Positions 6,808-13,153 of a stretch of DNA of 14,957 bases are shown in pieces (position 1 is the first letter of the stretch; each line of letters opens with the position of its first letter). The stretch comes from an uncultured Roseiflexaceae bacterium (GTDB lineage: Bacteria; Chloroflexota; Chloroflexia; Chloroflexales; Roseiflexaceae), in contig CALJIC010000314.1 in NCBI GenBank assembly GCA_937974195.1, positions 1-14,957 of the forward strand, read 5' to 3'. Under the pieces are notes generated by a model. It was not told where the DNA came from. It ran no database searches and saw only the letters and a program-made list of their open reading frames with translations. Both the position numbers and the translations under genes were made by a program.

Positions 6808-9663
6808 CTAGGGGAGCCGGCTGATACGTGGGGCGAGCCCGAGCGCCCGCCCGCGCTCTGCGGCGGATGCGCGGCTGGTGACGCCGAGCTTCCGCAGCAC
6901 GCTGGCGACGTGGTGCTTGGCGGTGTGAAGGCTGATCACGAGCGTGTCGGCGATCCGCTGGTTGCTCATCCCGCCCGTCAGTAGGCCCAGCACCTCGACC
7001 TCGCGCGGGCTCAGCGTCTCGCCGGTCGCCTCGATGTACAGCGCGCCATCGGGGACGACCGGCGGGCGCCGCTCGCCCGCTGCGGGCTGGGCGCACAGCT
7101 CCTCCAGCATCCGCAGCAGCCCCTCCCCGCCGTCCGCGTCCGGCGCCCCATTGTGCGCCGCGGGGCCGCCCTGGGCCGGCAGCGTGTCGCGGAGCGCGGC
7201 GATGCGCGCCAGCACGTCGTGTCTGCCCGGCGCGGACACGCTCGCCGCGAGGACGGAGCCGGCCTCCCGCTCGCGGCCCTCCGCGATCAGCACCAGCGCC
7301 AGGCTGTAGGCCGCATCTGGCAGGAACAGCCTGAGGCCGTCCCGCACCAGCAGCAGCAGCGCCGCGCACCCCTTGCGCGCATCGGCGATCTGGCCGCGCC
7401 GCGCCTCGACCTCGACCAGCACGGCGCGGCTCATCCCGTAGGACCAGGTGTCGCCGAGCGTCTGCAGCGTCGCGCAGCTCTCCGCCAGAAGGTAGTACGC
7501 CTCGTTCAGATCGCCGCGCGCGAGCGCCAGCGCGCCGAGGTCGTGCAGGATCCGCCCGACGCCCGGCATATCGCGGAGCGTGCTGCTGATCCGCAGGCTC
7601 TCCTGCGCGTACGCCTCGGCGTCGCCGAGCCTCCCGTCGCGCAGCGCCGCCATGCTCAGCCCGGAGAGCGCCGTGGTGACGCCGCGCTCGAAGCCCTGGC
7701 TGCGCCACTGCGCGAGGCAGCTGTGGAAGCACTGCTGCGCGGCGGCGAGATGGCCTGTGTACATCTCGATGTTGCCGCGCAGAAAGGTCGCCCAGAGCCG
7801 GACGAAGTGGTTGCCGGTGCGCTCGGCCAGCGCGGCGGCCTGCTGGTAGCGGGCGCGCGCCGCGGCGAAGTCGGCCGCAGCCACCTCGGCGGTCCCGAGG
7901 TGCAGCAGCATCTCGGCGCGCCCGTCGTCGTCGCCGGCGGCCTCCAGCAGCGCGATCCCCTCCCGCAGCAGCGGGGGCGCGGCGGCGGGGCGTGTCAGGA
8001 GCAGGAAGTAGCCCTGGAGGCCGGTGGCAAGCCCGCGCGCCGCATCAGCCACCGCGCCGAACGCTCGCAGCGCCCCGGCGGCCTGCCCGAAGAGCTCGAC
8101 GGCGTCGTGCCGCCAGCCGTACAGATCGTAGAGCAGCATCAGGCCGCGGGCCATGCCGCGGACGATCGCCATATCGCCGGCCGCCGCGGCCCAGGTCCAG
8201 GCGGCGCGGATATTGTCGAGGTCGCGGCCGAGCCGCAGCCACGCCCCCGGCTCCGAGCCGCCGGTCTGCTGCGTGACGAGCCGCTGCAGCAGGCCGGCGT
8301 AGTAGGCGGCGTGGCGGGCCTCGGCCTCCTGGCGCAGCGCCGGGTCGGCGGCGAGCTGCTCGGCGGCGTACTGCCGCACGAGCTCGTGCAGGCTGTAGCG
8401 GCTCACGGCGTCTGCGGCGCCGGCCCGGACGAGGGACTTGTCGATCAGGGCGGAGAGGATCGGCAGGGTGGCGCCCGCGACGGCCTGCGCCGCCTCCCGG
8501 TCGCAGCTCCCGCGCACGACCGACAAGCGCGCGAGGACGCGGCGCTCGGTCTCGTCCAGCAGCCGCCAGGAGTGGTCGAGGGTGGCGCGCATGCTGCGGT
8601 GGCGGGCCGGGGCGTCGCTCAGGTCGCTCGTCAGCAGGTCGAGCGAGCGGTCGATCTCGGCGGCGAGCTCGCCGGGCGTGAGGGCCCGCGTCCAGCCGGC
8701 GGCGAGCTCGATCGCCAGCGGCATGCCGTCCAGCCTGCGGCAGAGCTGCGCGATCGCGGCCCAGTCGGAAGCGCGCGGCGCGAACCCCGGGTTGACCCGC
8801 CGGGCGCGCTCGAGGAAGAGCTGGACTGAGGCGGCGCGCTCGACGCGCGGCCCGCTGTCGGCGGCGGGGAGGCCGAGGCCGCCGAGCGCGACCACGTGCT
8901 CGTCGCGCAGGTGCAGGCGCTCGCGGGAGGTGGCGAGCACAGCGAGGCGCGGGGCGCCGGCCAGCAGGCGAGCGAGCAGCGCGGGGAGCGTGTCGTCGCC
9001 GCCGCCGAGGAGCTGCTCGCAGTTGTCGAGCGCCAGCAGCAGGGCGCGGTCGCGCAGGGCGTCGAGGAGCTGGTCCGCGGCCGGGCGCCCCTCGGGGAGC
9101 GGCACCCGCAGGGCCTCGGCGATCAGCTGGCACGCCTGGGCCGCGCTGGCGGCGCCGGCCAGCAGAACGACCGCGACGCCGTCGGGGAAGGCCGGGTCTG
9201 TAGCGAGGTCGGCGGCCACCTGGAGCGCCAGGCTCGTCTTGCCGGCGCCGCCCGGCCCGACGAGCGTCAGCAGGCGGTGTCGCCCGCCGGAGAGCAGCGC
9301 GGCGAGGGCCGCGCGCTCCGACTCGCGCCCGATCAGCGCCGTGGGCGGGGCCGGCGGCAGAGGGCGGTGCCACTCGGCGGCCGTGTTGTCGTCCGGGGAA
9401 GGCCGGCCTCCGGCGCCACGGGCCGCGGGCGGCTCCGAGACGAGCTGGAAGAAGTCGACGCGCTCGGCGTCGTGAAGCTCGAGCGCGTCGGCCAGGAGCA
9501 CGGCCAGCGTGTGGGATGGCATGCGGACGCCCTGCTCCAGCTTCTGCAGAGTCGCGCTGGTGTAGCCGATGCGCGCCGCGAGGGCGTCCTGGGTGAGCCG
9601 GAGCTGGCGCCGGCGGCGCTTCAGCCACTGCCCGAAGGGGGTGCTGGTGTGTTGCGGCGACAT
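6808..9663 (-). CDS. STAND-type regulator: XRE HTH - NB-ARC ATPase - TPR - LuxR HTH
   Basis: A 951-residue signal-integrating transcriptional regulator. The N-terminal XRE-type helix-turn-helix is at about 11-75 (GQWLKRRRRQLRLTQDALAARIG...). After a Pro/Gly-rich linker comes the nucleotide-binding domain: IGRESER (111-117), Walker A GPGGAGKTS (136-144), Walker B LLLALDNCEQLL (208-219) with Asp213, ATSRERL (244-250) and GMPLAIELAA (313-322). A winged-helix part covers about 356-436. TPR-like helical repeats fill about 440-830. The C-terminal LuxR/GerE-type HTH starts at 884 (LSPREVEVLGLLTGGMSNQRIA...). By analogy with MalT/AfsR-like STAND proteins, ATP binding and a ligand or partner on the TPR array would trigger oligomerisation and DNA binding. 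The ATG at 9663 has GGGAG 6 nt upstream; a longer open frame (to 10782) merely overlaps the cytochrome gene. The promoter carries phased repeats, suggesting autoregulation. No ligand is identifiable. Confidence 0.9.
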   Translation of the reverse strand: MSPQHTSTPFGQWLKRRRRQLRLTQDALAARIGYTSATLQKLEQGVRMPSHTLAVLLADALELHDAERVDFFQLVSEPPAARGAGGRPSPDDNTAAEWHRPLPPAPPTALIGRESERAALAALLSGGRHRLLTLVGPGGAGKTSLALQVAADLATDPAFPDGVAVVLLAGAASAAQACQLIAEALRVPLPEGRPAADQLLDALRDRALLLALDNCEQLLGGGDDTLPALLARLLAGAPRLAVLATSRERLHLRDEHVVALGGLGLPAADSGPRVERAASVQLFLERARRVNPGFAPRASDWAAIAQLCRRLDGMPLAIELAAGWTRALTPGELAAEIDRSLDLLTSDLSDAPARHRSMRATLDHSWRLLDETERRVLARLSVVRGSCDREAAQAVAGATLPILSALIDKSLVRAGAADAVSRYSLHELVRQYAAEQLAADPALRQEAEARHAAYYAGLLQRLVTQQTGGSEPGAWLRLGRDLDNIRAAWTWAAAAGDMAIVRGMARGLMLLYDLYGWRHDAVELFGQAAGALRAFGAVADAARGLATGLQGYFLLLTRPAAAPPLLREGIALLEAAGDDDGRAEMLLHLGTAEVAAADFAAARARYQQAAALAERTGNHFVRLWATFLRGNIEMYTGHLAAAQQCFHSCLAQWRSQGFERGVTTALSGLSMAALRDGRLGDAEAYAQESLRISSTLRDMPGVGRILHDLGALALARGDLNEAYYLLAESCATLQTLGDTWSYGMSRAVLVEVEARRGQIADARKGCAALLLLVRDGLRLFLPDAAYSLALVLIAEGREREAGSVLAASVSAPGRHDVLARIAALRDTLPAQGGPAAHNGAPDADGGEGLLRMLEELCAQPAAGERRPPVVPDGALYIEATGETLSPREVEVLGLLTGGMSNQRIADTLVISLHTAKHHVASVLRKLGVTSRASAAERGRALGLAPRISRLP

Positions 9664-9712
9664 AGCGTGCTCCCGGATACGGGCACCGGCCTGAAGCTGC
9701 GGGATCACCACG

Positions 9713-9742
9713 AGTATACCAAATCTGTCCGAGTTGTGTCCG
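9713..9742 (-). promoter_or_regulatory. Promoter of the STAND regulator (extended -10)
   Basis: On the minus strand TGG-TATACT (9721-9713) is an extended -10 matching TATAAT at 5 of 6 positions. CGGACA (9742-9737), 4 of 6 to TTGACA with an 18-nt spacer, could be the -35 and is itself part of the second phased repeat. The start codon lies about 50 nt downstream of the -10. Confidence 0.55.
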
Positions 9743-9763
9743 AGTCGTGTCCGAGCTGTCCGG
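9726..9763 (-). repeat. 11-bp-phased direct repeats (iterons) upstream of the regulator -10
   Basis: On the minus strand TCGGACA occurs at 9754-9748, 9743-9737 and 9732-9726, spaced exactly 11 bp. A variant, CCGGACA, lies at 9763-9757, 9 bp from the next. The identity extends to CTCGGACA in the three perfect copies. The last copy ends 8 bp before the -10, so the repeats lie on one helix face over the -35 region. This geometry suits a head-to-tail oligomeric activator. Confidence 0.8.
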
Positions 9764-9770
9764 CTGAGCG

Positions 9771-9790
9771 GGAGCGGGGTCCCCCGCTCC
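9771..9790. repeat. Inverted repeat in the divergent control region
   Basis: GGAGCGGGG (9771-9779) and CCCCGCTCC (9782-9790) are perfect 9-bp arms around a 2-nt centre. The repeat lies beside the phased repeats. No T-run follows on either strand, so it is more likely an operator or chance hairpin than a terminator. Confidence 0.4.
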
Positions 9791-9819
9791 GGCGCCCTGG
9801 CCCGCACGCGCCCGGACCA

Positions 9820-9843
9820 ATAGCTCCCGCGATAGCTCTCGCG
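9820..9843. repeat. 12-bp tandem repeat upstream of the cytochrome gene
   Basis: ATAGCTCCCGCG (9820-9831) is followed directly by ATAGCTCTCGCG (9832-9843), with one mismatch in 12. It lies about 85 nt before the cytochrome start. It may be a regulator site for the rightward gene; a weak -10-like TACCAT at 9872-9877 follows without a clear -35. Confidence 0.5.
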
Positions 9844-9927
9844 GCGAATACTCCCCGCCGCCGCCGCCAGATACCATAGCCACACGCGAAAGCGGTGCTG
9901 ACGACATCGCACGAACGTGGGGGAGCT

Positions 9928-10878
9928 ATGGCCTTGTATGTGCTGATCTGGCTGGCGCTCGTGGCGGGCGCCGGGCTGCTGATCTGGCTGGCGCGCCGGG
10001 CGCTGCGCCTCCGCAACCCTGGCGCGCGCTGGGCGCTTGCGGTGCTCGCGATGGCGCCGGCCCTGCTGCTGGCGGCTACCGCGGCGCTCATCGCGAACGG
10101 CTACTACCAGTTCTACCGTCCCCGAACAGCGCCGGCCATCGAGCTTGCGGCGGCGGCCGGCCCGGAGCAGATCGCCCGCGGGGCCCATCTCGCGCGGACG
10201 ACCTGCGCCGCCTGCCACTCGCAGACCGGCGATCTCCCGCTCAGCGGCGGCGTGGACCTGAGCAGCCACTCGCCGGTCCCCATCGGGGTGATGGTGCCGC
10301 CGAACCTGACGCCGGGCGGCCCGCTCGCCGGCTGGTCCGACGCGGAGATCGCCCAGGCGATCCGCAACGGCCGCCACCAGAACGGCCGCACCCTGCTCAT
10401 GCCGACCGCGTCGCTGCGCAACCTGAGCGACGACGACCTCGCGGCGCTGATCGCCTTTCTGCGCAGCCAGCCGGCCGTGCAGAACGACACCCCGGAGTCG
10501 ATGCCCTCGCCGCTGCTGGCCTTCTTCTTGGGCACGGGCCTCGTCGAGCTGAACTCTCCGCCCGTCGAGGGGCCGGTTGTCGCGCCACAGCGGGAGCGGA
10601 GCGTCGCCTACGGCCGCTACGTCGCCAGCTACCAGGACTGCCGCACCTGCCACGGCGAGCGGCTGGAGGGCTCGAGCGGCGGCCTCACGCAGCCCGCCCC
10701 GAGCGCGCGGGCCTTCGCACGGGCGTGGACCGAGGAGGAGTTCATCCGGACGATGCGCACCGGCATCGACCCGGGCGGCCACCAGGTGCAGGAGCCGATG
10801 CCGTGGGAGATGATCGGCCGGATGGACGACCTGGAGCTGGCGGCGCTGTACGCCTATCTTCGGAGCGAAGAAGAGTAG
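9928..10878 (+). CDS. Membrane-anchored diheme cytochrome c
   Basis: An electron carrier facing the outside of the membrane, 316 residues. Two hydrophobic helices at about 2-21 and 35-57 flank a basic loop (RRALRLRNPGARW), forming an N-terminal anchor. Two c-type heme sites follow: CAACH (93-97) and CRTCH (238-242). Candidate axial methionines are Met159 (LLMPTAS) and Met291 (EPMPWEM). Each heme sits in a cytochrome c fold of about 90-120 residues, ending in helices DDDLAALIAFLRSQP and MDDLELAALYAYLRS. This layout is like the cytochrome subunits of alcohol or sugar dehydrogenases, but no dehydrogenase gene is adjacent. The ATG at 9928 has GGGGGAG 3 nt upstream; a GTG at 9895 in the same frame is poorer. 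It is divergent from the STAND regulator, sharing the 264-nt control region. The electron partner is unknown. Confidence 0.92.
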   Translation: MALYVLIWLALVAGAGLLIWLARRALRLRNPGARWALAVLAMAPALLLAATAALIANGYYQFYRPRTAPAIELAAAAGPEQIARGAHLARTTCAACHSQTGDLPLSGGVDLSSHSPVPIGVMVPPNLTPGGPLAGWSDAEIAQAIRNGRHQNGRTLLMPTASLRNLSDDDLAALIAFLRSQPAVQNDTPESMPSPLLAFFLGTGLVELNSPPVEGPVVAPQRERSVAYGRYVASYQDCRTCHGERLEGSSGGLTQPAPSARAFARAWTEEEFIRTMRTGIDPGGHQVQEPMPWEMIGRMDDLELAALYAYLRSEEE

Positions 10879-10934
10879 ACCTGGCCTGCGCCCGATCGCC
10901 TGTTGATGCTTAGCGATCGCGGAGGCGGCCTGAT

Positions 10935-10959
10935 GGGCGGCGCCGCGCGTGCGCCGCCC
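10935..10959 (+). other. GC-rich hairpin between cytochrome and secreted-protein genes
   Basis: GGGCGGCGC (10935-10943) and GCGCCGCCC (10951-10959) form a perfect 9-bp stem with a 7-nt loop. It ends just before GGAGAG (10963-10968), the ribosome binding site of the next gene. No T-tract follows, so it is a weak terminator at best. It may stabilise the ends of a processed transcript or influence translation of the secreted protein. Confidence 0.5.
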
Positions 10960-10973
10960 CTTGGAGAGACACT

Positions 10974-12023
10974 ATGTTGCACAACATCCTTCGCATTATG
11001 AGCTGGACCCTGGCCGTAGCCGTGCTGGCCGCCGTCGCGCTGTTTGGCGCGACCGGTGTCCGCGCCGATGGGGACACCGCCATCTACCTGCCGATGGTCG
11101 TCACCGGCAACCAGTCTGCGCCGAACCAGCCCGCGCCGCCCCAGCCTACGCCGAACCAGCCAACCCCGACTCTACCGCGCGGCTCCGTCCCGGCGAAGCT
11201 GGTCGGCACCTGGTTCAGCGGCCAGCTGCTCAACCTGACCTACTACAACCGCGACACCGGCGTGTGGGGCAACGCCGGCGGGCTCGGCCACATGATCGTC
11301 ATCGCCGCCGACGGCAGCTACACCCGCGTCAGCCACCTGGAGATCGGCGGCGGCTCGACCTGCGTGAGCAGCGTGGACGTGTACAGCGCCGGCGTCGCGC
11401 GCGCCGAGGGCAACCAGCTGCTCCTGACGCCGAGCTACGCCCGCACCCGCACCGTCACCTGCGGCACCACCGTCTCGGACACCGAGGGGCCCTACGACAC
11501 CGCCGCCATCCCGTGGCGCGTGGGCGAGGACGAGCAGCGCCACACGCGCCTGTGGCTGAGCGAGGCCCAGGGCGAGACCGCGTACTATCGGGACGGGGTT
11601 GGCCCGCAGGTGATCGGCGGCTGGGCCACCGGCGATGGCGGGGCCGTCGAGCTGTACGACCCGGCGACCGGCGCCTGGGCCGATCCGACCGGCGCGAGCA
11701 GCGTGTGGTATAACTTCGGCGCCGACGGGAGCTACCGCCACGGCCGGGTCGAGGCCGGCTACGGCGGCGACCCCTGCCGGCCGATCGCGATGACCTACGA
11801 GGCCGGCACGCTGGAGGGCAGCGGGTCCGAGCTTCGGCTCCAGCCGACCGCCGTCCTGCGCCACACCGTCAGCCTGTGCGACCCGACCGACTTCTACGAC
11901 GAGGCGCTCGCGCCCGGCGCCCAGGAGCGCTGGACCTGGCTGTTCGCCGCCGACGGCGAGACGCTCAGCATCATCCGCGTCTCGTCCGGCTTCCAGCAGC
12001 ATATGCTGAGCCGCGTCCCGTAG
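10974..12023 (+). CDS. Secreted protein with two homologous beta-rich domains, function unknown
   Basis: Family not recognised; 349 residues. The signal peptide is about 1-31 (cleavage after VRA). It is followed by IYLPMVV (37-43), a segment I associate with exported Chloroflexota proteins, and an Asn/Gln/Pro linker (46-68) of NQP(A/T)P type. Two related domains come next. Domain 1 is about 75-165 (LVGTWFSGQLLNLTYYNRDTG, GADGSY-like AADGSY at 111-116, Cys130, Cys163). Domain 2 is about 213-304 (VIGGWATGD...YDPATGAW, GADGSY 249-254, Cys268, Cys302). The Cys spacing (33 and 34) suggests one disulfide per domain. The pattern (G-W near the start, YD/NRDTG-x-W, DGSY, Cys pair) suggests a lipocalin-like or other small beta-barrel. 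GGAGAG lies 5 nt before the ATG. It is 95 nt after the cytochrome gene and ends in its own terminator, so the two may share or split transcription. Confidence 0.8.
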   Translation: MLHNILRIMSWTLAVAVLAAVALFGATGVRADGDTAIYLPMVVTGNQSAPNQPAPPQPTPNQPTPTLPRGSVPAKLVGTWFSGQLLNLTYYNRDTGVWGNAGGLGHMIVIAADGSYTRVSHLEIGGGSTCVSSVDVYSAGVARAEGNQLLLTPSYARTRTVTCGTTVSDTEGPYDTAAIPWRVGEDEQRHTRLWLSEAQGETAYYRDGVGPQVIGGWATGDGGAVELYDPATGAWADPTGASSVWYNFGADGSYRHGRVEAGYGGDPCRPIAMTYEAGTLEGSGSELRLQPTAVLRHTVSLCDPTDFYDEALAPGAQERWTWLFAADGETLSIIRVSSGFQQHMLSRVP

Positions 12024-12046
12024 CGAAGCCGTGTCCTTCTCTGGGG

Positions 12047-12082
12047 AGCAGTGGAGGGCCTTGGCCCTCCACTGCTGCTTTT
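12047..12082 (+). terminator. Rho-independent terminator
   Basis: AGCAGTGGAGGGCC (12047-12060) pairs perfectly with GGCCCTCCACTGCT (12063-12076), a stem of 13-14 bp. It is followed by GCTTTT (12077-12082). It lies 24 nt after the secreted-protein stop. The minus strand lacks a T-run, so it mainly serves rightward transcription. Confidence 0.88.
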
Positions 12083-12111
12083 CGCCGGAGGATTCGGTGG
12101 GCCGCGGCGCG

Positions 12112-13143
12112 CTACAGCGCGACGCCCTCGACGATACTGAGCGGCGAGCTCGTCGGCACCACCCGCCGCAGCCGGAAGCCCGCGGCGCTGAACAGGGCGG
12201 CGTACTCGCGCTCGGTGCGCTCGCGGCCCCCTTGCATCACCAGCATGTTGATGTCGAACAGCTTGCCCTCCGCCGGCCCCGTCCCCGGCGGGATCACACG
12301 CTCCGCCGCCAGCACGCGCCCGCCCCGCTCCATACCTGCGCGGCAGCGCCGGAGGATGAGCGCGCTGCGCGCATCATCCCAGTTGTGCAGCACGCTCTTG
12401 AGCAGGTAGACGTCACCCCCGGCCGGCAGCTCCCGGAAGAAGTCGCCGGCGACCAGCTGGCACCGCGCCTCCAGCGGGCCGGCGGTCAGTTCCGCCCGCG
12501 CCTGCGCGATCACCTCCGGGCGGTCGAAGAGAACGCCCTGCAGCGCCGGATAGGCCTTCAAGATCCCCGCGAGCAGGGCGCCCTGCCCGCCGCCGACATC
12601 GACCAGTCGCCTCGTCCCTGTGAAGTCGTACGCGTTCAAGATGGCGGACACCTCCTGGTTCGAGAAGCCGGACATCGCGGCGTGAAACACCGCGGCGGCC
12701 TCGGGGTGCTGCGCCAGGTAGCCGTAGAGCGGCATCCCGTGGACATGGTTGAACGCCGGCTGCCCCGTTGCCACGCTGTAGTCCAGCCGCGCGTACGCCT
12801 GCCAGAGCCACGGCTCCCCGAACAGCACCGCCAGGCTGTGGGCCGAGCCGGGGCGCTCGCGGCACAGGCCCATCCCCAGCTCGGTCAGGCCGAACTGCCC
12901 GTCGTCGGTCTCGGCGAGCACGCCGGTGCTGGCGAGCGCCCGCAGCAGGCGGTAGAGCGCGGCCGGCTCGGCTCCCGTCTCGCGCGCGAGCTCACGGGCG
13001 GGCCGCGGCCCCTGCGCGAGGAGGTCGGCCAGGTTGAGCCGCGCCGCGACCGAGAGCAGCTGCGTCGTCCGGAAGCCCATGATCATCTTGCGCAGCGCCG
13101 CCGCGGTGTCGGGCGCCGGCGCTGTCATCGGTGGCTTAGCCAT
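12112..13143 (-). CDS. Family-2 O-methyltransferase (dimerisation domain plus SAM domain)
   Basis: SAM-dependent methylation of a hydroxyl (or similar) group on a small aromatic or polyketide-like molecule; cytoplasmic homodimer by family rule. It has 343 residues, the usual length. The N-terminal winged-helix dimerisation domain covers about 15-105 (RTTQLLSVAARLNLADLL, LYRLLRALASTGVL, FGLTELG). The SAM site is LVDVGGGQGALLAGIL (180-195), with acidic FDRPEVI (206-212) and AGDFF (232-236). The catalytic His is probably His253 in LKSVLHNWDD (248-257), followed by GGRVLAAERVIPP (274-286). The ATG at 13143 is chosen because a strong AGGAGGAGG immediately precedes it; the frame is open far upstream, but there it overlaps the flavoprotein gene. 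It is the second gene of an operon with the cytokinin-dehydrogenase-like gene, 8 nt after its stop. The substrate is unknown but may be the flavoprotein's product or substrate. Confidence 0.9.
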   Translation of the reverse strand: MAKPPMTAPAPDTAAALRKMIMGFRTTQLLSVAARLNLADLLAQGPRPARELARETGAEPAALYRLLRALASTGVLAETDDGQFGLTELGMGLCRERPGSAHSLAVLFGEPWLWQAYARLDYSVATGQPAFNHVHGMPLYGYLAQHPEAAAVFHAAMSGFSNQEVSAILNAYDFTGTRRLVDVGGGQGALLAGILKAYPALQGVLFDRPEVIAQARAELTAGPLEARCQLVAGDFFRELPAGGDVYLLKSVLHNWDDARSALILRRCRAGMERGGRVLAAERVIPPGTGPAEGKLFDINMLVMQGGRERTEREYAALFSAAGFRLRRVVPTSSPLSIVEGVAL

Positions 13144-13144
13144 G

Positions 13145-13153
13145 CCTCCTCCT
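13145..13153 (-). promoter_or_regulatory. Shine-Dalgarno overlapping the upstream stop codon
   Basis: AGGAGGAGG on the minus strand lies one nt before the methyltransferase ATG (13143) and overlaps the TAG stop (13154-13152) of the flavoprotein gene. This fixes the start and points to translational coupling. Confidence 0.85.

Noticed and set aside
9726..9763. Short regular repeats considered as a CRISPR array
   Set aside because: Units are 7-8 bp with 3-bp gaps, far too short for CRISPR repeats and spacers, and no cas genes are present.
9895..9927. GTG start for the cytochrome 11 codons upstream
   Set aside because: The ATG at 9928 has a strong GGGGGAG site and begins directly with the hydrophobic anchor.
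9664..10782. Extension of the STAND regulator to a 1324-residue protein
   Set aside because: The added part is antisense to the diheme cytochrome gene and covers the promoter and repeats; the HTH domain begins just after the ATG at 9663.
10911..10921. GCGATCGC octamer resembling the HIP1 palindrome of cyanobacteria
   Set aside because: A single occurrence noticed and the gene content does not suggest a cyanobacterium; chance is enough.
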